Source: CAG-841 sp963656825
GTDB taxonomy: Bacteria; Bacillota; Clostridia; Oscillospirales; CAG-272
Direction of reading: 5' to 3'
NCBI GenBank assembly: GCA_963656825.1
Contig: CAVKJG010000006.1
Span: 1 to 56,557, forward strand
DNA: 56,557 nucleotides
In this document: positions 8,776 to 17,086 of the stretch, one piece after another
How positions within the stretch are numbered: the first letter of the stretch is position 1
Layout: each line of letters opens with the position of its first letter
The notes under the pieces: model-generated
What the model was told of the DNA's origin: nothing
The model's input: the letters and a program-made list of their open reading frames with translations, nothing else
Databases searched by the model: none
Translations under genes and position numbers: made by a program

Positions 8776-8804
8776 ATTATAAGATAATAATGCGGATTTT
8801 GCAA
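8776..8804 (-). promoter_or_regulatory. Sigma-A promoter of acpP
   Basis: Minus-strand TTGCAA (8799-8804), 17-bp spacer, TATAAT (8776-8781), about 37 bp from the acpP start. Confidence 0.75.
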
Positions 8805-8871
8805 GTATTATTTCAAAAAAAGTATAAAAAAACAGTACAGGCGTACAACTTTTTTCGATAAAAGCGTACTC

Positions 8872-8899
8872 ACACCGTCAAAAGTCGCGGCATATTATA
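8872..8899 (+). promoter_or_regulatory. Possible sporulation (sigma-K-like) promoter
   Basis: ACA at 8872-8874 and CATATTATA at 8891-8899 with 16 bp between them fit the mother-cell sigma-K pattern AC-N16-CATAnnnTA. No good sigma-A -35 is seen here. This is inference from a short match. Confidence 0.35.
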
Positions 8900-8937
8900 T
8901 TGTAAAAGCGAATTTTGTATAAAGAGAGGTACTTTTT

Positions 8938-9144
8938 ATGGAGATAAACAAGCAAAATCTTTCGGCGCTGCTTGCCTGCGATGACGATACTCTGCGCGCA
9001 AAGCTGCTTGAAATTGCCGACGTTCTCGGCATAGACAGGGCGGAAGCCGCCAAAATGACGCAGGATATGGGCAAGGCGAGAGCGCTTATGGCTATGGTAT
9101 CGGACGACGACCTGAGAAAATTTCTCGGCGGACTCAAAAAATAA
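8938..9144 (+). CDS. Small helical protein of unknown function
   Basis: The 68-residue protein is predicted to be mostly alpha-helical (charged and Ala/Leu-rich, ending KFLGGLKK), with no signal peptide or membrane segment. AGAGAGG precedes the ATG at good distance. It is first of three short same-strand genes (next starts 7 bp later) that look like one transcription unit. I do not recognise the family. The upstream CATATTATA element hints at late sporulation expression, which would fit small accessory spore proteins, but this is inference only. Confidence 0.65.
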   Translation: MEINKQNLSALLACDDDTLRAKLLEIADVLGIDRAEAAKMTQDMGKARALMAMVSDDDLRKFLGGLKK

Positions 9145-9151
9145 AGCCGAT

Positions 9152-9445
9152 ATGGATCCCGCCGTTTTTGAAAAGCTCGGAGCGGCTGTCGCCGATCCCG
9201 AAATACAGAAAAAGATAAGCGCGATTATCTCGGGCGACGGTGCGGACGCGCCGCAAAAGCCCGACGTCCCATGTCCTCCGCCTCCGCCGGCTCCTCCGTC
9301 GTCGCCGTCAACGATAAAAAACGGCAGAGCGCTTCTTCTGGCGCTCAAGCCGTATATGGACGAAAAACGCTGTGAAAAAATAGACAGGATTCTTTCCGCG
9401 ATGAAGCTTGCCGAATTTGCGGGAATGTTCAGAAATATGATGTAG
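9152..9445 (+). CDS. Small protein with proline-rich centre, unknown function
   Basis: The 97-residue product has an N-terminal helix (MDPAVFEKLGAAV), a Pro-rich middle (PCPPPPPAPPSSPS, about residues 39-52) and a C-terminal helical block with LLLALKPYM and KIDRILSAMKL. The C-terminal block feels like a short domain seen in small clostridial proteins of unknown role. The ribosome site is weak, so translation may be coupled to the gene 7 bp upstream. Soluble and cytoplasmic by appearance. Function unknown. Confidence 0.6.
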   Translation: MDPAVFEKLGAAVADPEIQKKISAIISGDGADAPQKPDVPCPPPPPAPPSSPSTIKNGRALLLALKPYMDEKRCEKIDRILSAMKLAEFAGMFRNMM

Positions 9446-9460
9446 GGAGGAGAGCGGCGT

Positions 9461-9805
9461 ATGTATAACAGAGTATATTCCGGAGGAAATGTCCGCGTGC
9501 CGCCCGATTACAGCGGCAGCGCAATAAAATATCACCCTGCGGAAGAGCAGCCGCAAAGGCAGACGTTTTCTCCGCCTCAGCCACCGAAGCCTCAGCCGCC
9601 ACCTCCGCCGCAGGCAAAGCCACAATGCCCGTGCGGCGAGCCGCCTGATACTCCGTGCGATAAAAAAAGCGGATATCTTGAAAATCTGCTTTCCAAAATA
9701 TCCGCCGACGATCTTCTGATTTACGGGATAGTGCTTTATATGACCCTGCAGGACAGCGACAGCACGCTTTTGCTTGTCGTTTTGCTCGCGCTTGTAATGC
9801 TGTGA
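9461..9805 (+). CDS. Pro/Gln-rich small protein with hydrophobic C-terminus
   Basis: The 114-residue product has a Tyr/Gly/Pro-rich start (MYNRVYSGG), a long Pro/Gln segment (about residues 27-52), a Cys cluster (CPCGEPPDTPC) and a C-terminal hydrophobic stretch ending LLLVVLLALVML that could be a membrane anchor. GGGAGGAG precedes the ATG. The composition would suit a structural or spore-surface protein, but no family is recognised. It ends the three-gene unit, eight bases from a convergent gene. Confidence 0.65.
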   Translation: MYNRVYSGGNVRVPPDYSGSAIKYHPAEEQPQRQTFSPPQPPKPQPPPPPQAKPQCPCGEPPDTPCDKKSGYLENLLSKISADDLLIYGIVLYMTLQDSDSTLLLVVLLALVML

Positions 9806-9812
9806 GCCGCGA

Positions 9813-10586
9813 TCATTTTGCAAAGACGCTTTCGCTGTATGCGTCGTAGTATTCGAGCGTTTCAAAGGTCATAACGGGATATCCGTCATTGTAGAGCTTT
9901 ACCGAAAGGAGAGAGCCACTGTTCATGGAAATTCTTACGTCGGTTATTGTTTTACCGGACTCGGAATCGAAAATTATTTCGTATTCGCCGTTATCCTCGC
10001 CGGTGTAGATTATATTTACCGAATCGTCGCTTAAATGAGAAAGCTCCGGCATAAGAGAATATGCGGAAAATGAATGCTCGGTATCGGCAGGGAAGGCGTC
10101 GGTTGCACCGTCCTTTGTGACGGTGACCTTATCTCCGTCACAGAAGGCAAAAAGAAGCTGTTTTCCGCTTTCGGCTTCTTCGATGATTATTTTATATATG
10201 TCGCCGTTTCGGGCTGCCTTGAAGATAAGCTTTTCCTCCGCATCGCCGTTTATGTTTACGATGCTTGCGCGGACGGAACAGGAGCTTTTCGTCGGCAGAG
10301 CCGCAACAAGCGTTTTGAGAGTCTGCACGTCTGTCCGAGGATAGCCGTAAGACGTTTTCGAGGAGGCTTCAAAAAGACTGTCGAGCAGATTTTCCGACGG
10401 CGTTTTTGAAATGCCGTCCTGAGCTTTGTTTTTTGCCAGAAACCACGGAGTGTCGTAAAGTCCCGCTTTGCTTAGCAGAAAAAGGCAGAAAAAGCATGTA
10501 AGAGCAAACGCCAGTACAAGAGAAAGTATCGCAAGGAGCGAGGCTGCCTCTGTGATTTTTTCGGTGTTTTTCGCTTTGTTTTTCAC
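9813..10586 (-). CDS. Membrane-anchored protein of unknown function, LolA-like look
   Basis: The 257-residue protein has one N-terminal membrane segment (about residues 18-42) and an extracytoplasmic domain of alternating strands. Repeated stretches such as KLIFKAARNGDIYKIII, YEIIFDSESGKTITDVRI and LLSVKLYNDGYPV are reminiscent of LolA-type half-barrels. No catalytic motif is visible. It lies 22 bp after the UDP-GlcNAc-1-P transferase-like gene on the same strand, so it may act in envelope biogenesis; that is inference from context. Confidence 0.7.
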   Translation of the reverse strand: MKNKAKNTEKITEAASLLAILSLVLAFALTCFFCLFLLSKAGLYDTPWFLAKNKAQDGISKTPSENLLDSLFEASSKTSYGYPRTDVQTLKTLVAALPTKSSCSVRASIVNINGDAEEKLIFKAARNGDIYKIIIEEAESGKQLLFAFCDGDKVTVTKDGATDAFPADTEHSFSAYSLMPELSHLSDDSVNIIYTGEDNGEYEIIFDSESGKTITDVRISMNSGSLLSVKLYNDGYPVMTFETLEYYDAYSESVFAK

Positions 10587-10608
10587 GCTTTTTCCGCCTT
10601 TTTATTTT

Positions 10609-11850
10609 TTATTTTTCGGCTTTCTCGTCGAAATCCGAAAGTCTGACCTTTTCTTCGGTTATGCTTTCGTCGCGTTTGCGCTTTTCCGTGTCGTCGGCAA
10701 GCGCCTCGTTTATGACGTCGGAGGCTTTTACCGTGCCCGATTTCTGCTTGCTTTCGACGGGCGCGGAGGCTTTGACTTCATTTTTGATTTTTTGGTTTTT
10801 GACGGCGTCGGGCGCAAGCTTATCTGCGTGCTTCAAGAGCAGCAGGAACAGGCACACGACAGCCACGATAATGAACGCAGCCATTTTGTAATAGAGCGAT
10901 ACGACTGCCGCAACGCAGCATATTGCGGAGGAAATATATATCGTTATCACGGACTGAGCGGGCGAAAAGCCTGCGTCGAGAAGCTTGTAATGGAGGTGGC
11001 ATCTGTCCGCCTTGAAGGGATTTTTGCTTTGGGAAACTCTCTTGAAGAATACCACGACGGAATCTGTGAGAGGGAGCGCAAAAACGAGCGCCGGAGCTAC
11101 CGCCGACATAAGCGTCGCGCCCTTGAAGAATCCGAATACGGAAAGGCAGGCAAGCACATAGCCGAAAAGCATCGAACCGCAGTCGCCCATAAATACGGCG
11201 GCGGGATTTGCGTTGTAAGGCAGAAAACCGAGAGCGGAGCCGCAGAGCGCAGCTGCGATAACGGCGCAGACCGGCTCGCCCATAAGTATGGATATCACAA
11301 GCAGTACAACAGCGCTTAAAAACGAAACTCCGCACGCAAGGCCGTCAAGCCCGTCGAGCAGGTTCATTGAGTTTATGACGAGAACCATCCACAAAACCGT
11401 GAGCGGAACGGCAAAATCTCCGAGGTGTTGCGTGCCGAATATCGTTGTGTATTCGATCGCGCCGCCCCAGAATGCCGTGAGCGTCGCAACGGCTATCTGC
11501 GCCAGAAGCTTGAGCCACGCGGGAAGATTGAAGATATCGTCAAGCACGCCGACGGCGCAGATTATAAGTCCGCCGACGGAGGTAACGAGAACTATTTTGG
11601 GAATTTCATCGAAAATGAGGAGCGAAGCGCAAAGCGCCGCTACTATAAATCCGATGGCTATCGCAATTCCTCCCAGACGCGGCGTGGGCGCGCGGTGGAA
11701 CTTTCTTTCGTGGTCGGGAACGTCAACCGCTCCTGTCTTTTTTGCAAGTATTTTCGTAATGGGAGTGAATAAAAACGTAATGATAAGCGATACGGCGAGT
11801 ATTGCCAGATAGGCAAGGTTTTTCATTGCGAAGATCGGCTCGTACATCAT
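10609..11850 (-). CDS. UDP-GlcNAc:undecaprenyl-phosphate GlcNAc-1-phosphate transferase-like (TagO/WecA family)
   Basis: The 413-residue polytopic membrane enzyme of the MraY/WecA/TagO superfamily has VDVPDHERKFHRAPTPRLGG near residue 40, LLDGLDGLACG with the catalytic Asp pair, FMGDCGSMLFGY, and a cytoplasmic CHLHYKLLDAGFSP loop near the His-rich recognition motif. It should transfer GlcNAc-1-phosphate to undecaprenyl phosphate, the first step of teichoic acid or surface glycan synthesis. The C-terminal ~80 residues are a charged extension beyond the family core. It is second in a trpS-led operon (19-bp gap) with AAAGGA before the start. Confidence 0.88.
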   Translation of the reverse strand: MMYEPIFAMKNLAYLAILAVSLIITFLFTPITKILAKKTGAVDVPDHERKFHRAPTPRLGGIAIAIGFIVAALCASLLIFDEIPKIVLVTSVGGLIICAVGVLDDIFNLPAWLKLLAQIAVATLTAFWGGAIEYTTIFGTQHLGDFAVPLTVLWMVLVINSMNLLDGLDGLACGVSFLSAVVLLVISILMGEPVCAVIAAALCGSALGFLPYNANPAAVFMGDCGSMLFGYVLACLSVFGFFKGATLMSAVAPALVFALPLTDSVVVFFKRVSQSKNPFKADRCHLHYKLLDAGFSPAQSVITIYISSAICCVAAVVSLYYKMAAFIIVAVVCLFLLLLKHADKLAPDAVKNQKIKNEVKASAPVESKQKSGTVKASDVINEALADDTEKRKRDESITEEKVRLSDFDEKAEK

Positions 11851-11869
11851 GATCTTTTATTCCTTTCGT

Positions 11870-12877
11870 TTATTTGGTTTGGAAGAATCCGACTTTTCTG
11901 TATACCTTTGAAAGCGTTTTCGAGGCGAGGTAGCTTGCATATGCGGCACCGTTTTTCATTATATCCTCAAGGTAGGCTTTGTCGTCCATAAGGCGTTTGT
12001 ATTCCGCCTGAAAGGGCGCAAGTCCGTCGGCGCAGGCTTCTCCGACGGCGAGCTTGAAGTCGCCGTAGCCCTTGCCCTCGAACTCTTTTTCTATTTCATC
12101 CATGCTTTTGCCGGTGAAGCACGAATAGATTGTCATAAGGTTGTTTATGCCGTCCTTGCCCTCTGCGTAGCGGACGGAGGTTTCACTGTCGGTAACGGCT
12201 CTCTTGAATTTGCGGATGATAGCGTCTCTGTCATCAAACAGGGCTACAACGGCATTTTCGTTATCGTCGGATTTGCTCATTTTCTTTGTCGGCTCGGCAA
12301 GAGAGTAAATCTTTTTGCCGGTTTTCGGAGTATAAACCTCGGGAAGAACGAAGGTTTCGCCGTATATCTGATTGAAGCGCTCGGCTATGTCGCGCGTGAT
12401 TTCGACGTGCTGCTTCTGATCTATTCCGACGGGGACGAGCGACGTTTTGTAAAGAAGAATATCTGCCGCCATAAGCGAGGGATAGGTGAAAAGTCCGGCG
12501 TTGATATTCTGCGCATTTTTGGCGCTTTTATCCTTGAACTGCGTCATTCTGGAAAGCTCGCCGAACATCGTGTAACAATCAAGCACCCACGCAAGCTGTG
12601 CGTGCGCCGGAACGTGACTCTGAACAAAGAAAAGATTTTTTTCGGGGGAAAGTCCGCTTGCGATGTATATTGCGAGGATTTCCATTGTTCTTCTGCGCAG
12701 CTCCGCCGGATTCTGACGCACGGTTATCGCATGCAAATCCGCAACGCAATATATACAGTTATATTCGTTTTCAATGGTTTTCCAGTTTTTAATCGCGCCG
12801 AGATAGTTGCCTATTGTAAGATTTCCGGACGGCTGAACGCCGGAAAATACTATTTTTTTGTCATTTGAAAATTCCAT
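11870..12877 (-). CDS. trpS: Tryptophanyl-tRNA synthetase
   Basis: The 335-residue class I synthetase has the usual compact TrpRS length. The HIGH-equivalent is PSGNLTIGNYLGAI near residue 16 and the KMSKS loop is KKMSKSDDN near residue 193. It charges tRNA-Trp in the cytoplasm. GGGTGGTGA precedes the ATG. The leader shows no T-box features (no specifier stem or T-box sequence seen), unlike many clostridial synthetase genes. It heads an operon with the GlcNAc-1-P transferase-like gene. Confidence 0.95.
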   Translation of the reverse strand: MEFSNDKKIVFSGVQPSGNLTIGNYLGAIKNWKTIENEYNCIYCVADLHAITVRQNPAELRRRTMEILAIYIASGLSPEKNLFFVQSHVPAHAQLAWVLDCYTMFGELSRMTQFKDKSAKNAQNINAGLFTYPSLMAADILLYKTSLVPVGIDQKQHVEITRDIAERFNQIYGETFVLPEVYTPKTGKKIYSLAEPTKKMSKSDDNENAVVALFDDRDAIIRKFKRAVTDSETSVRYAEGKDGINNLMTIYSCFTGKSMDEIEKEFEGKGYGDFKLAVGEACADGLAPFQAEYKRLMDDKAYLEDIMKNGAAYASYLASKTLSKVYRKVGFFQTK

Positions 12878-12939
12878 ATTTTCACCACCCTTTAAGGTTA
12901 AATTTGCATATCACATAAACATATAAAGATACATAATAT

Positions 12940-12968
12940 ATAATATCATCTTTTTGCGTATTTTTCAA
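12940..12968 (-). promoter_or_regulatory. Sigma-A promoter of trpS operon
   Basis: Minus-strand TTGAAA (12963-12968), 17-bp spacer, TATTAT (12940-12945), about 62 bp from the trpS start. Confidence 0.75.
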
Positions 12969-13142
12969 GGGAAATAAGCAATATTTATGTCAAAAGATGT
13001 GCCGCAAAGGGTACGCATGCCGCTGAAACGGAGGGAAAAACTCTGACGGGGACGGCAAAATACCATATTTTTTACTCTATCTTTTTTGTCGCTTTGCTGT
13101 TATAATATCGTTACATTGAAAACTTTTTTGAGGTGATGCCTT

Positions 13143-13766
13143 TTGGAAATGACCTTGCTTGACAAAGGAAAGCTTAAGATCTGTCTTACGCCGTTTGATA
13201 TGGTACGTTACGATCTTACCTGCGAAAAGATAGATTACGATAATACGGAAACACGTCGCGCGCTGTGGGAAATGTTTGACGAGGCAAAGCATCTCACCGG
13301 CTTTGACGCCGCCGACGGCAGAATATGTATCCGTGTTTATCCCGAAAAGAGCGGAGGCTGTGAGATATACATAACAAAGCTCGGCGACAGGTCTTCCCCG
13401 TCGGAGAACGATATGAGCTATACCGCAAAGGATACGGTCACGCCGCAATTTGTCCGCGCGCCCGCAGTGTATTCGTTTTCCTCGCTTGAAGATATTCTTT
13501 GTGCCTGCCGATGTCTGCGGGCGTCGGGATATTCCGGCGAAAGCTCCGCTTTTTTCGACGACGCTCCGAAAAAACGCAGATATTATCTTGTGATAAGCGA
13601 AAATGCGCCGCGCTATGCCGGCAAATGCGCCTATAAAAACGGCGGAATTTTTATGGAGGAATTCGGGAAACGCTGTCAGAGCGAAAACGCCGTTGCTTTT
13701 CTTACGGAATACTGCCGGCGGATATGTGAAAAAAATGCCGTTGAAATATTGTCTTCCCTCTGTTAA
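13143..13766 (+). CDS. MecA-like adaptor protein
   Basis: The 207-residue product has the two-part layout of MecA adaptors, which feed substrates to the ClpC ATPase. The N-terminal part (LLDKGKLKICLTPFDMVRYDL) matches the substrate-recognition part; the C-terminal part has the alternating strands and an LEDILCACRCL helix seen in the ClpC-binding part. The start is taken as TTG at 13143 because GAGGTGAT lies about 7 bp upstream; an ATG six bases later is the alternative. Linkers are shorter than in Bacillus MecA and the family match is by eye. Its substrates are unknown. Confidence 0.72.
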   Translation: MEMTLLDKGKLKICLTPFDMVRYDLTCEKIDYDNTETRRALWEMFDEAKHLTGFDAADGRICIRVYPEKSGGCEIYITKLGDRSSPSENDMSYTAKDTVTPQFVRAPAVYSFSSLEDILCACRCLRASGYSGESSAFFDDAPKKRRYYLVISENAPRYAGKCAYKNGGIFMEEFGKRCQSENAVAFLTEYCRRICEKNAVEILSSLC

Positions 13767-13820
13767 AATGTCCTTTTATGTGTTATAATGAAAAAAACAC
13801 ATCGGAGGAGATTTGCCGTT

Positions 13821-14381
13821 ATGGAGATAAAAACCCTTGAAGAAATAAAAATCGAATGTGAAAAATGCAAAGGCTGTCCGCTTTGCGAAACGCGTACAAA
13901 TGTTGTTTTCGGGACAGGAAACCCGTCCGCAGAGCTTATGTTTGTGGGGGAAGCTCCCGGCGAAAAGGAGGATCTTTCCGGCGTTCCTTTTGTCGGCGCG
14001 GCGGGAAAGCTGTTTGACAAATATCTTTGCGCCGTCGGAATAAGCAGGGACGAGGTCTACATAGCGAATATTCTCAAATGCCGTCCTCCGAAAAACAGAG
14101 ATCCCAAGCCCGAGGAGGAGGATATCTGCATTGAATATCTGCGCGGACAGGTAAGGGCGATAAAGCCGAAAATGATAGTTTGTCTCGGCAGGATTGCCGC
14201 CGCGCGACTGATAAAGCCCGATTTCAAGATAACGCAGGAGCACGGAATATGGTACAGGCGCGGACAGTTTGACATATGCGCTGTATATCATCCGTCGGCA
14301 CTTTTGCGCGATCCGCACAAAAAGGACGCGATGCTCTCCGATATGCTGGCGATAAAAGCAAAGCTTGACGAAATCGGATAA
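13821..14381 (+). CDS. Type-4 (family 4) uracil-DNA glycosylase
   Basis: The 186-residue product begins at the ATG after GGAGGAG; a longer frame from 13788 would start upstream of that ribosome site and is rejected. CEKCKGCPLCETR supplies cysteines of the [4Fe-4S] cluster, GEAPGEKEDLSGVPFVG is the family-4 catalytic motif A, and the distal VYHPSALLR is the conserved His motif. It removes uracil from DNA arising from cytosine deamination. It is monocistronic, with a TATAAT at 13784-13789 and a strong terminator behind it. Confidence 0.93.
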   Translation: MEIKTLEEIKIECEKCKGCPLCETRTNVVFGTGNPSAELMFVGEAPGEKEDLSGVPFVGAAGKLFDKYLCAVGISRDEVYIANILKCRPPKNRDPKPEEEDICIEYLRGQVRAIKPKMIVCLGRIAAARLIKPDFKITQEHGIWYRRGQFDICAVYHPSALLRDPHKKDAMLSDMLAIKAKLDEIG

Positions 14382-14382
14382 C

Positions 14383-14422
14383 AAAAAATCAGCCTCCGCA
14401 CCACAGCGGAGGCTGATTTTTT
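14383..14422. terminator. Bidirectional intrinsic terminator
   Basis: AAAAAATCAGCCTCCG and its complement flank an eight-base loop. The A and T runs on both sides serve the glycosylase gene and the convergent M28 peptidase operon. Confidence 0.9.
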
Positions 14423-14423
14423 G

Positions 14424-15686
14424 TTATTTTTGTTCCGGCTTTTTGCCGAGATATTTGTTGACCTTTTCAACCATATTGTCGGGGATTTTCTTTGCTATGG
14501 GGAATACCGAAGCGCCGACGAATCTGTCCGACAGGGTTTCGAGTAAAGCGGCGGTCTTTGCCATTGACTTTGCGTCTACCTGAGTGATTACGTCCGTGCG
14601 GCAATGAATGAAGGTAAGTCCGCCCGCTGCCCGACGGAGAACGTTTATTGCGGGAATGCCCTTGTCTGCAAAGGGAATACCGTCTGAGGAGTAGATATCC
14701 TGCCATACGCTTGCGGAAAAGCCCTCTTCCTTTGCCATATAGTCAACGGCGTGGATAAGCGCCTCTTCGCCTGTTATGCGCAGACAATCGCGGCCGAAGA
14801 GAGGTCCTGTCATATCTACGTTTATGCAAAGACGGATTTTTTCGAGAAGATCCTCGTGCGCGGCAACATATGCCTTGCTTCCGAGAAGTCCGCGCTCCTC
14901 CGAGCCGCACCAGATAAATCTTACGGTGCGCTTGGGCGGATTTTTAATAAAGTGACGGTAGATCTCAAGTATCGTAACCGTGCCTGTGCCGTTGTCGAAC
15001 ATGCCGCGGCTGAACGGAACGGAGTCGTAATGAGCCGTATAAACGATAACCTCGTCCGGAAATTCCGTGCCCTTGATTTCGGCGATGACGTTGCGGGAAT
15101 CGGCTTCGCCCTCCTCCTGCTCAAGCGTAAGACGGACAGTCTTTGCGCCTTTGTCTATCATTGCTTTTGCGTCGTTTATGTGAATACATACCGTGGGAAG
15201 CACGCCTTTTTCCGTCATTGACGGGCGGAGCATACGCTCGTCAAGATCGTAGCCGCCCTTTTTATCGCGGAAGTCGCCTCCCATTCCGATGAGCGCGAGC
15301 GCGCCGGCTTTTATAAGCTTTTCAAAACCGTCGGCATCGATACCGCTGGGGAAAAGCACGATCTTGCCCTTTACCGAGCGGAGATTTATTTCATCGAAGG
15401 CGTCGACGTAAACAAGCTCGGCTTCGATGCCGTCCTTTGCGGCGTTGCCGGAAAAGCCGTAGCCCTTGACCTCATATTCCTTTCTGAAGGGAGTGAGAAC
15501 TTCAAGCTTTGCCGTTTTGATTTCGTAATGCGGAGCCTTGAAGGTTTCGACTACCGGCTCGCCGCCGATAGCGCGGATCTCGTCCGCTATCATGCCTGCC
15601 GCCTTTGTTTCGCCTTCGGTTGTCGAAAGGCGGACAAAATTCAGCTTTTTGAGAAAATCATACATTCTTTTTGCCGATATATCCAT
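14424..15686 (-). CDS. M28-family zinc metallopeptidase
   Basis: The 420-residue product begins at an ATG preceded by AAAGGAGAT; a 117-residue upstream extension of the open frame lies inside the fucosidase region and is not coding. Zinc-ligand blocks of M28 peptidases are visible: YTAHYDSV, DNGTGTV and GSEERGLLGSKAY, with a PA-like insert before them. It should be an aminopeptidase; no signal peptide is seen, so it is probably cytoplasmic. It ends the four-gene operon with the fucosidase, an oxidoreductase and a sulfatase-fold protein, perhaps processing glycopeptide products, which is inference. Confidence 0.88.
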   Translation of the reverse strand: MDISAKRMYDFLKKLNFVRLSTTEGETKAAGMIADEIRAIGGEPVVETFKAPHYEIKTAKLEVLTPFRKEYEVKGYGFSGNAAKDGIEAELVYVDAFDEINLRSVKGKIVLFPSGIDADGFEKLIKAGALALIGMGGDFRDKKGGYDLDERMLRPSMTEKGVLPTVCIHINDAKAMIDKGAKTVRLTLEQEEGEADSRNVIAEIKGTEFPDEVIVYTAHYDSVPFSRGMFDNGTGTVTILEIYRHFIKNPPKRTVRFIWCGSEERGLLGSKAYVAAHEDLLEKIRLCINVDMTGPLFGRDCLRITGEEALIHAVDYMAKEEGFSASVWQDIYSSDGIPFADKGIPAINVLRRAAGGLTFIHCRTDVITQVDAKSMAKTAALLETLSDRFVGASVFPIAKKIPDNMVEKVNKYLGKKPEQK

Positions 15687-15775
15687 AAGAAATATCTCCT
15701 TTTCTTTGATTTGAACGCAAATTATTTTACTACCGTCGGGGGCGGTTGTCAACATTGAAAATGTAAATAAATGAA

Positions 15776-17074
15776 TTATTGAACGTTTTCGCCCGCGTTG
15801 CTTGCCCCGTATGACATCTGCGGATAATATCTTATGACGTCGCCCGGCTTTTCGTCGAATTCCATTTTGAAAACGGTCACGCCGAGATGCTTGTCGACCG
15901 GCGCATCGGGAAGTCCCGTGAGGATAATTCTTCCTCCGTCCACGGTGAAATCGACAGGCTTTCCCGTCGCAAGAAGCGTAATACGCTTCGGAGCGGCGTT
16001 TGAATAAGCGCCAAGGATGAGTCTTTTGCCGTGCCATATGCGGTTTATAACGTAGAGCGTTTTGCCGTCCTCGGATACCGTCACGGGATTGAGCGCGCCG
16101 GAATAGCCGGAGGCTTTTCTTCCGTAGATTGCCTCGCCGTTTTCGGAGAGCCAGTCTCCGAGCTTTTCAAGCGGCGAGATTGCTTCGTCCGGTACGCTGC
16201 CGTCGGGTTTTGGACCGATGTTGAGAAGAAGATTTCCTCCGCCGACGGTGCAGGTTGTGAGTATTGAAAGTATTTTCTGCGGCGTGTATGAATACGGAAG
16301 CGCCTGCGCGGAATCTATATATCCCCACGACAGACCGTTGAATGTCATACAGGCTTCCCAGTACGCGCCGTCGGCAGGGGTGACTTTTTCCTCGGGAGTG
16401 AGGAAATCCTCCTGCATTTTTCTGCGGTTGTTTATGAGTATATCCGGTTGGAGCAGGCGCAGGCGGTAATTGCTGTTTACGGAATCCCAGCCTTCGCTGC
16501 TGTTCATAGGGAACGGCATATCGTACCACAGGATATCTATCCTGCCGTATTTTGTGAGAAGCTCGGTATTGAGAGCCTCCGTATAATCGAGAAAGCGCCG
16601 GCGCGCGTCGGGATCGAAGGCGCAGCGCCACCCGTCCGGATGGTGCCAATCCATAAGAGAGGAATAAAGTCCGATTTTAAGCCCGTATTTTCTGCACGAT
16701 GCGGTAAATTCGGCGACGATATCCCTGCCGCAGACATTATATGAGTTGTACGGATTCACATCCGACCTCCAGAGAGAAAAGCCTTCGTGGTGACGCGTCG
16801 TAAGCACGCAGTATTTTGCGCCGGCACGCTTTGCCAGAGCGCACCATTCGTCCGTGCAGTTTTCTTTGGGCGCGAAGGTCTGCGCGATTTTTTCATATTC
16901 GGATTTTTTGTAATTGTCGTGAAACATACACCATTCGCCTGCGCCGACGGACGAAAACGCGCCGTAATGAACGAACATTCCGAAGCGGGCTTCCTTAAAC
17001 CACGCAAGACGACGCCCGCGCGAGTCGGCTGCGAAATTTTCGTATGCGTCTCTTTGGATAAGCTCCTTGTTCAT
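15776..17074 (-). CDS. Alpha-L-fucosidase, GH29
   Basis: The 432-residue cytoplasmic-looking enzyme has GH29 hallmarks: WFKEARFGMFVHYGAFS near residue 25, TTRHHEGFSLW near 93, DILWYDMPFP with the catalytic nucleophile Asp near 200, and GGGNLLLNIGPKPDGSVP near 290. It releases L-fucose from host or plant glycans. There is no signal peptide, so it probably acts on imported oligosaccharides. AAAGGA precedes the ATG. The Gfo/Idh gene lies 12 bp upstream, giving a two-step sugar-processing unit. Fucose is the most likely substrate of the family; a related alpha-galactose is possible. Confidence 0.92.
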   Translation of the reverse strand: MNKELIQRDAYENFAADSRGRRLAWFKEARFGMFVHYGAFSSVGAGEWCMFHDNYKKSEYEKIAQTFAPKENCTDEWCALAKRAGAKYCVLTTRHHEGFSLWRSDVNPYNSYNVCGRDIVAEFTASCRKYGLKIGLYSSLMDWHHPDGWRCAFDPDARRRFLDYTEALNTELLTKYGRIDILWYDMPFPMNSSEGWDSVNSNYRLRLLQPDILINNRRKMQEDFLTPEEKVTPADGAYWEACMTFNGLSWGYIDSAQALPYSYTPQKILSILTTCTVGGGNLLLNIGPKPDGSVPDEAISPLEKLGDWLSENGEAIYGRKASGYSGALNPVTVSEDGKTLYVINRIWHGKRLILGAYSNAAPKRITLLATGKPVDFTVDGGRIILTGLPDAPVDKHLGVTVFKMEFDEKPGDVIRYYPQMSYGASNAGENVQ

Positions 17075-17086
17075 AAGAAATTTCCT

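Noticed and set aside
12878..12962. T-box leader for trpS
   Set aside because: No T-box sequence, specifier stem or terminator found between promoter and start.
15687..16037. N-terminal 117-residue extension of the M28 peptidase
   Set aside because: It overlaps the fucosidase region, has a poor start and an unrelated composition; a strong ribosome site marks the internal ATG.
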